Below are positions 5,631 to 6,296 of a DNA stretch of 6,296 bases, one piece after another. Below the pieces are notes generated by a model. That model was not told the DNA's origin. It worked only from the letters and a program-made list of their open reading frames with translations, and made no database searches. The stretch comes from an uncultured Micrococcales bacterium. GTDB lineage: Bacteria; Actinomycetota; Actinomycetes; Actinomycetales; Microbacteriaceae. Numbering within the stretch: the first letter of the stretch is position 1; every line of letters starts with the position of its first letter. Location of the stretch: positions 1 through 6,296 of the forward strand of contig CAIPNT010000074.1 in the NCBI GenBank assembly GCA_903866485.1, read 5' to 3'. A program made the translations under genes and the position numbers.

Positions 5631-6296
5631 CTACTGGGTGACGAGGTGCGTGGTCGCATCTTTCGTCGAAATCAAGCCAATGTATATCGGTTGCTTCGCC
5701 GCAACGCGCTTTAGGTATAGGTAACCTGCGTGGGCTGCCAAGCGCTCGGAGCGGCTGCGCCCAGCTGCAACATCCAGGCTCTCGAAACCTCGCGACTTCG
5801 CAACCGTGAAAGCCTTGCTGAGCAGGGCCTGAGATTTCTTACTCAACTTTCCGGCGACGAGCGAAATCTTCAGGGTAGAAAGCACTATGGTCTGATTCGG
5901 CGCGATGTAGCTGGCGAACTTAGGTAGCTCAACCACACCCTTCGCCGATTGACGTTGGATGGCAACCCCGGCACTCGGGCCGAACAGGCCGTCTACAACG
6001 CAAGTCAGCTCGGTCGTGGCGCACTTTTCGACACCGTTTACTAGCACTCGATAGGTCGCATCGACCGCCTGGGTCGTCCAAGAGATTTCGGTCTTGTAGC
6101 CAGCAAGCGGCTTGAAGTAGGCCTCGTCCACCGAACTGAGCTGACCAAGTCGAGAGGCCACCACGAAGCGGATTCCCTTGCTGACGGTAACACCGTTCGA
6201 ATCCTTAGCGAAAATCTTTGTGGAGTAGATGCCTGGGATACTTGGCACACCGGCGATGTGCGCACGACCGTTGGCCTGGACGAGCTCTAGGTTTGC
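5631..6296 (-). CDS. C-terminal part of a probable exported, repeat-type protein (5' end outside window)
   Basis: The frame is open to the right edge, giving 221 residues without the true start; the first internal start-like codon (GTG at 6248) is probably not used. The fragment is rich in beta-prone, Ser/Thr/Val-rich sequence. A module near 20-46 (PGIYSTKIFAKDSNGVTVSK, then GIRFVV) looks like the end of an Ig-like or actinobacterial surface repeat. Two cysteines (C92, C99) could form a disulfide outside the cell. The last 85 or so residues, with LSKKSQALLSKAF then GRSRSERLAAHAGYLYLK, faintly recall the OmpA-like fold, but this is weak. No LPxTG motif or C-terminal membrane anchor is seen. 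It ends 45 bases before the zur operon with no clear terminator between, so shared transcription is possible. A link to a zinc transport system is inference from position only. Function not assigned. Confidence 0.7.
   Translation of the reverse strand, partial: ANLELVQANGRAHIAGVPSIPGIYSTKIFAKDSNGVTVSKGIRFVVASRLGQLSSVDEAYFKPLAGYKTEISWTTQAVDATYRVLVNGVEKCATTELTCVVDGLFGPSAGVAIQRQSAKGVVELPKFASYIAPNQTIVLSTLKISLVAGKLSKKSQALLSKAFTVAKSRGFESLDVAAGRSRSERLAAHAGYLYLKRVAAKQPIYIGLISTKDATTHLVTQ

Noticed and set aside
1..6296. tRNA, rRNA, CRISPR array, insertion sequence or prophage
   Set aside because: No cloverleaf, regularly spaced direct repeat, transposase, terminal inverted repeat or phage gene was seen.

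Overview
All nine protein genes in this window lie on the minus strand, so transcription runs from the right end (6296) to the left end (1). The gene content suggests a free-living actinobacterium with a compact genome, probably of the Microbacteriaceae type. The pointers are a fused CopD/CtaG membrane protein, an actinobacterial-type Zur repressor, cysteine-depleted L28/L33/S14 ribosomal proteins, leaderless-looking promoters, tight gene spacing and moderate-to-high GC. The taxonomic placement is inferred from gene types only.

Reading in the direction of transcription, the first block (6296-4912) concerns zinc. It opens with the C-terminal 221 residues of a protein, probably exported, that is cut by the window edge. 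Next comes a 19-bp near-perfect dyad of the Fur/Zur type (5604-5622). It overlaps a consensus -35 element whose -10 lies six bases before an ATG. That ATG starts an 81-residue single-span membrane protein with a His/Asp-rich tail. Twenty bases further on is zur, which keeps every expected zinc ligand. The layout predicts an autoregulated, zinc-repressed unit.

The second block (4911-3991) is the ribosomal protein operon rpmB-rpmG-rpsN (L28, L33, S14), ending at a strong terminator. L33 and S14 have no cysteine and L28 keeps only one, so all three are zinc-free forms. A candidate promoter separates them from zur, and their codon choice looks like that of highly expressed housekeeping genes.

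The third block (3990-3501) is a monocistronic HU-type nucleoid protein gene with its own terminator. The octamer AAACTTGT occurs four times in the window, all between genes: two form an inverted repeat over the candidate hup promoter, one touches the candidate rpmB promoter and one follows rpsN.

The fourth block (3459-1) is an apparent operon. It begins with a copper/cytochrome oxidase assembly protein (CopD-CtaG fusion) behind a probable leaderless promoter. A PIF1-like helicase gene follows, its start codon overlapping the previous stop. Last is the N-terminus of what may be a membrane protein, cut by the left window edge. No tRNA, rRNA, CRISPR array, insertion sequence or phage gene was seen, and no gene-free stretch exceeds 300 bases.
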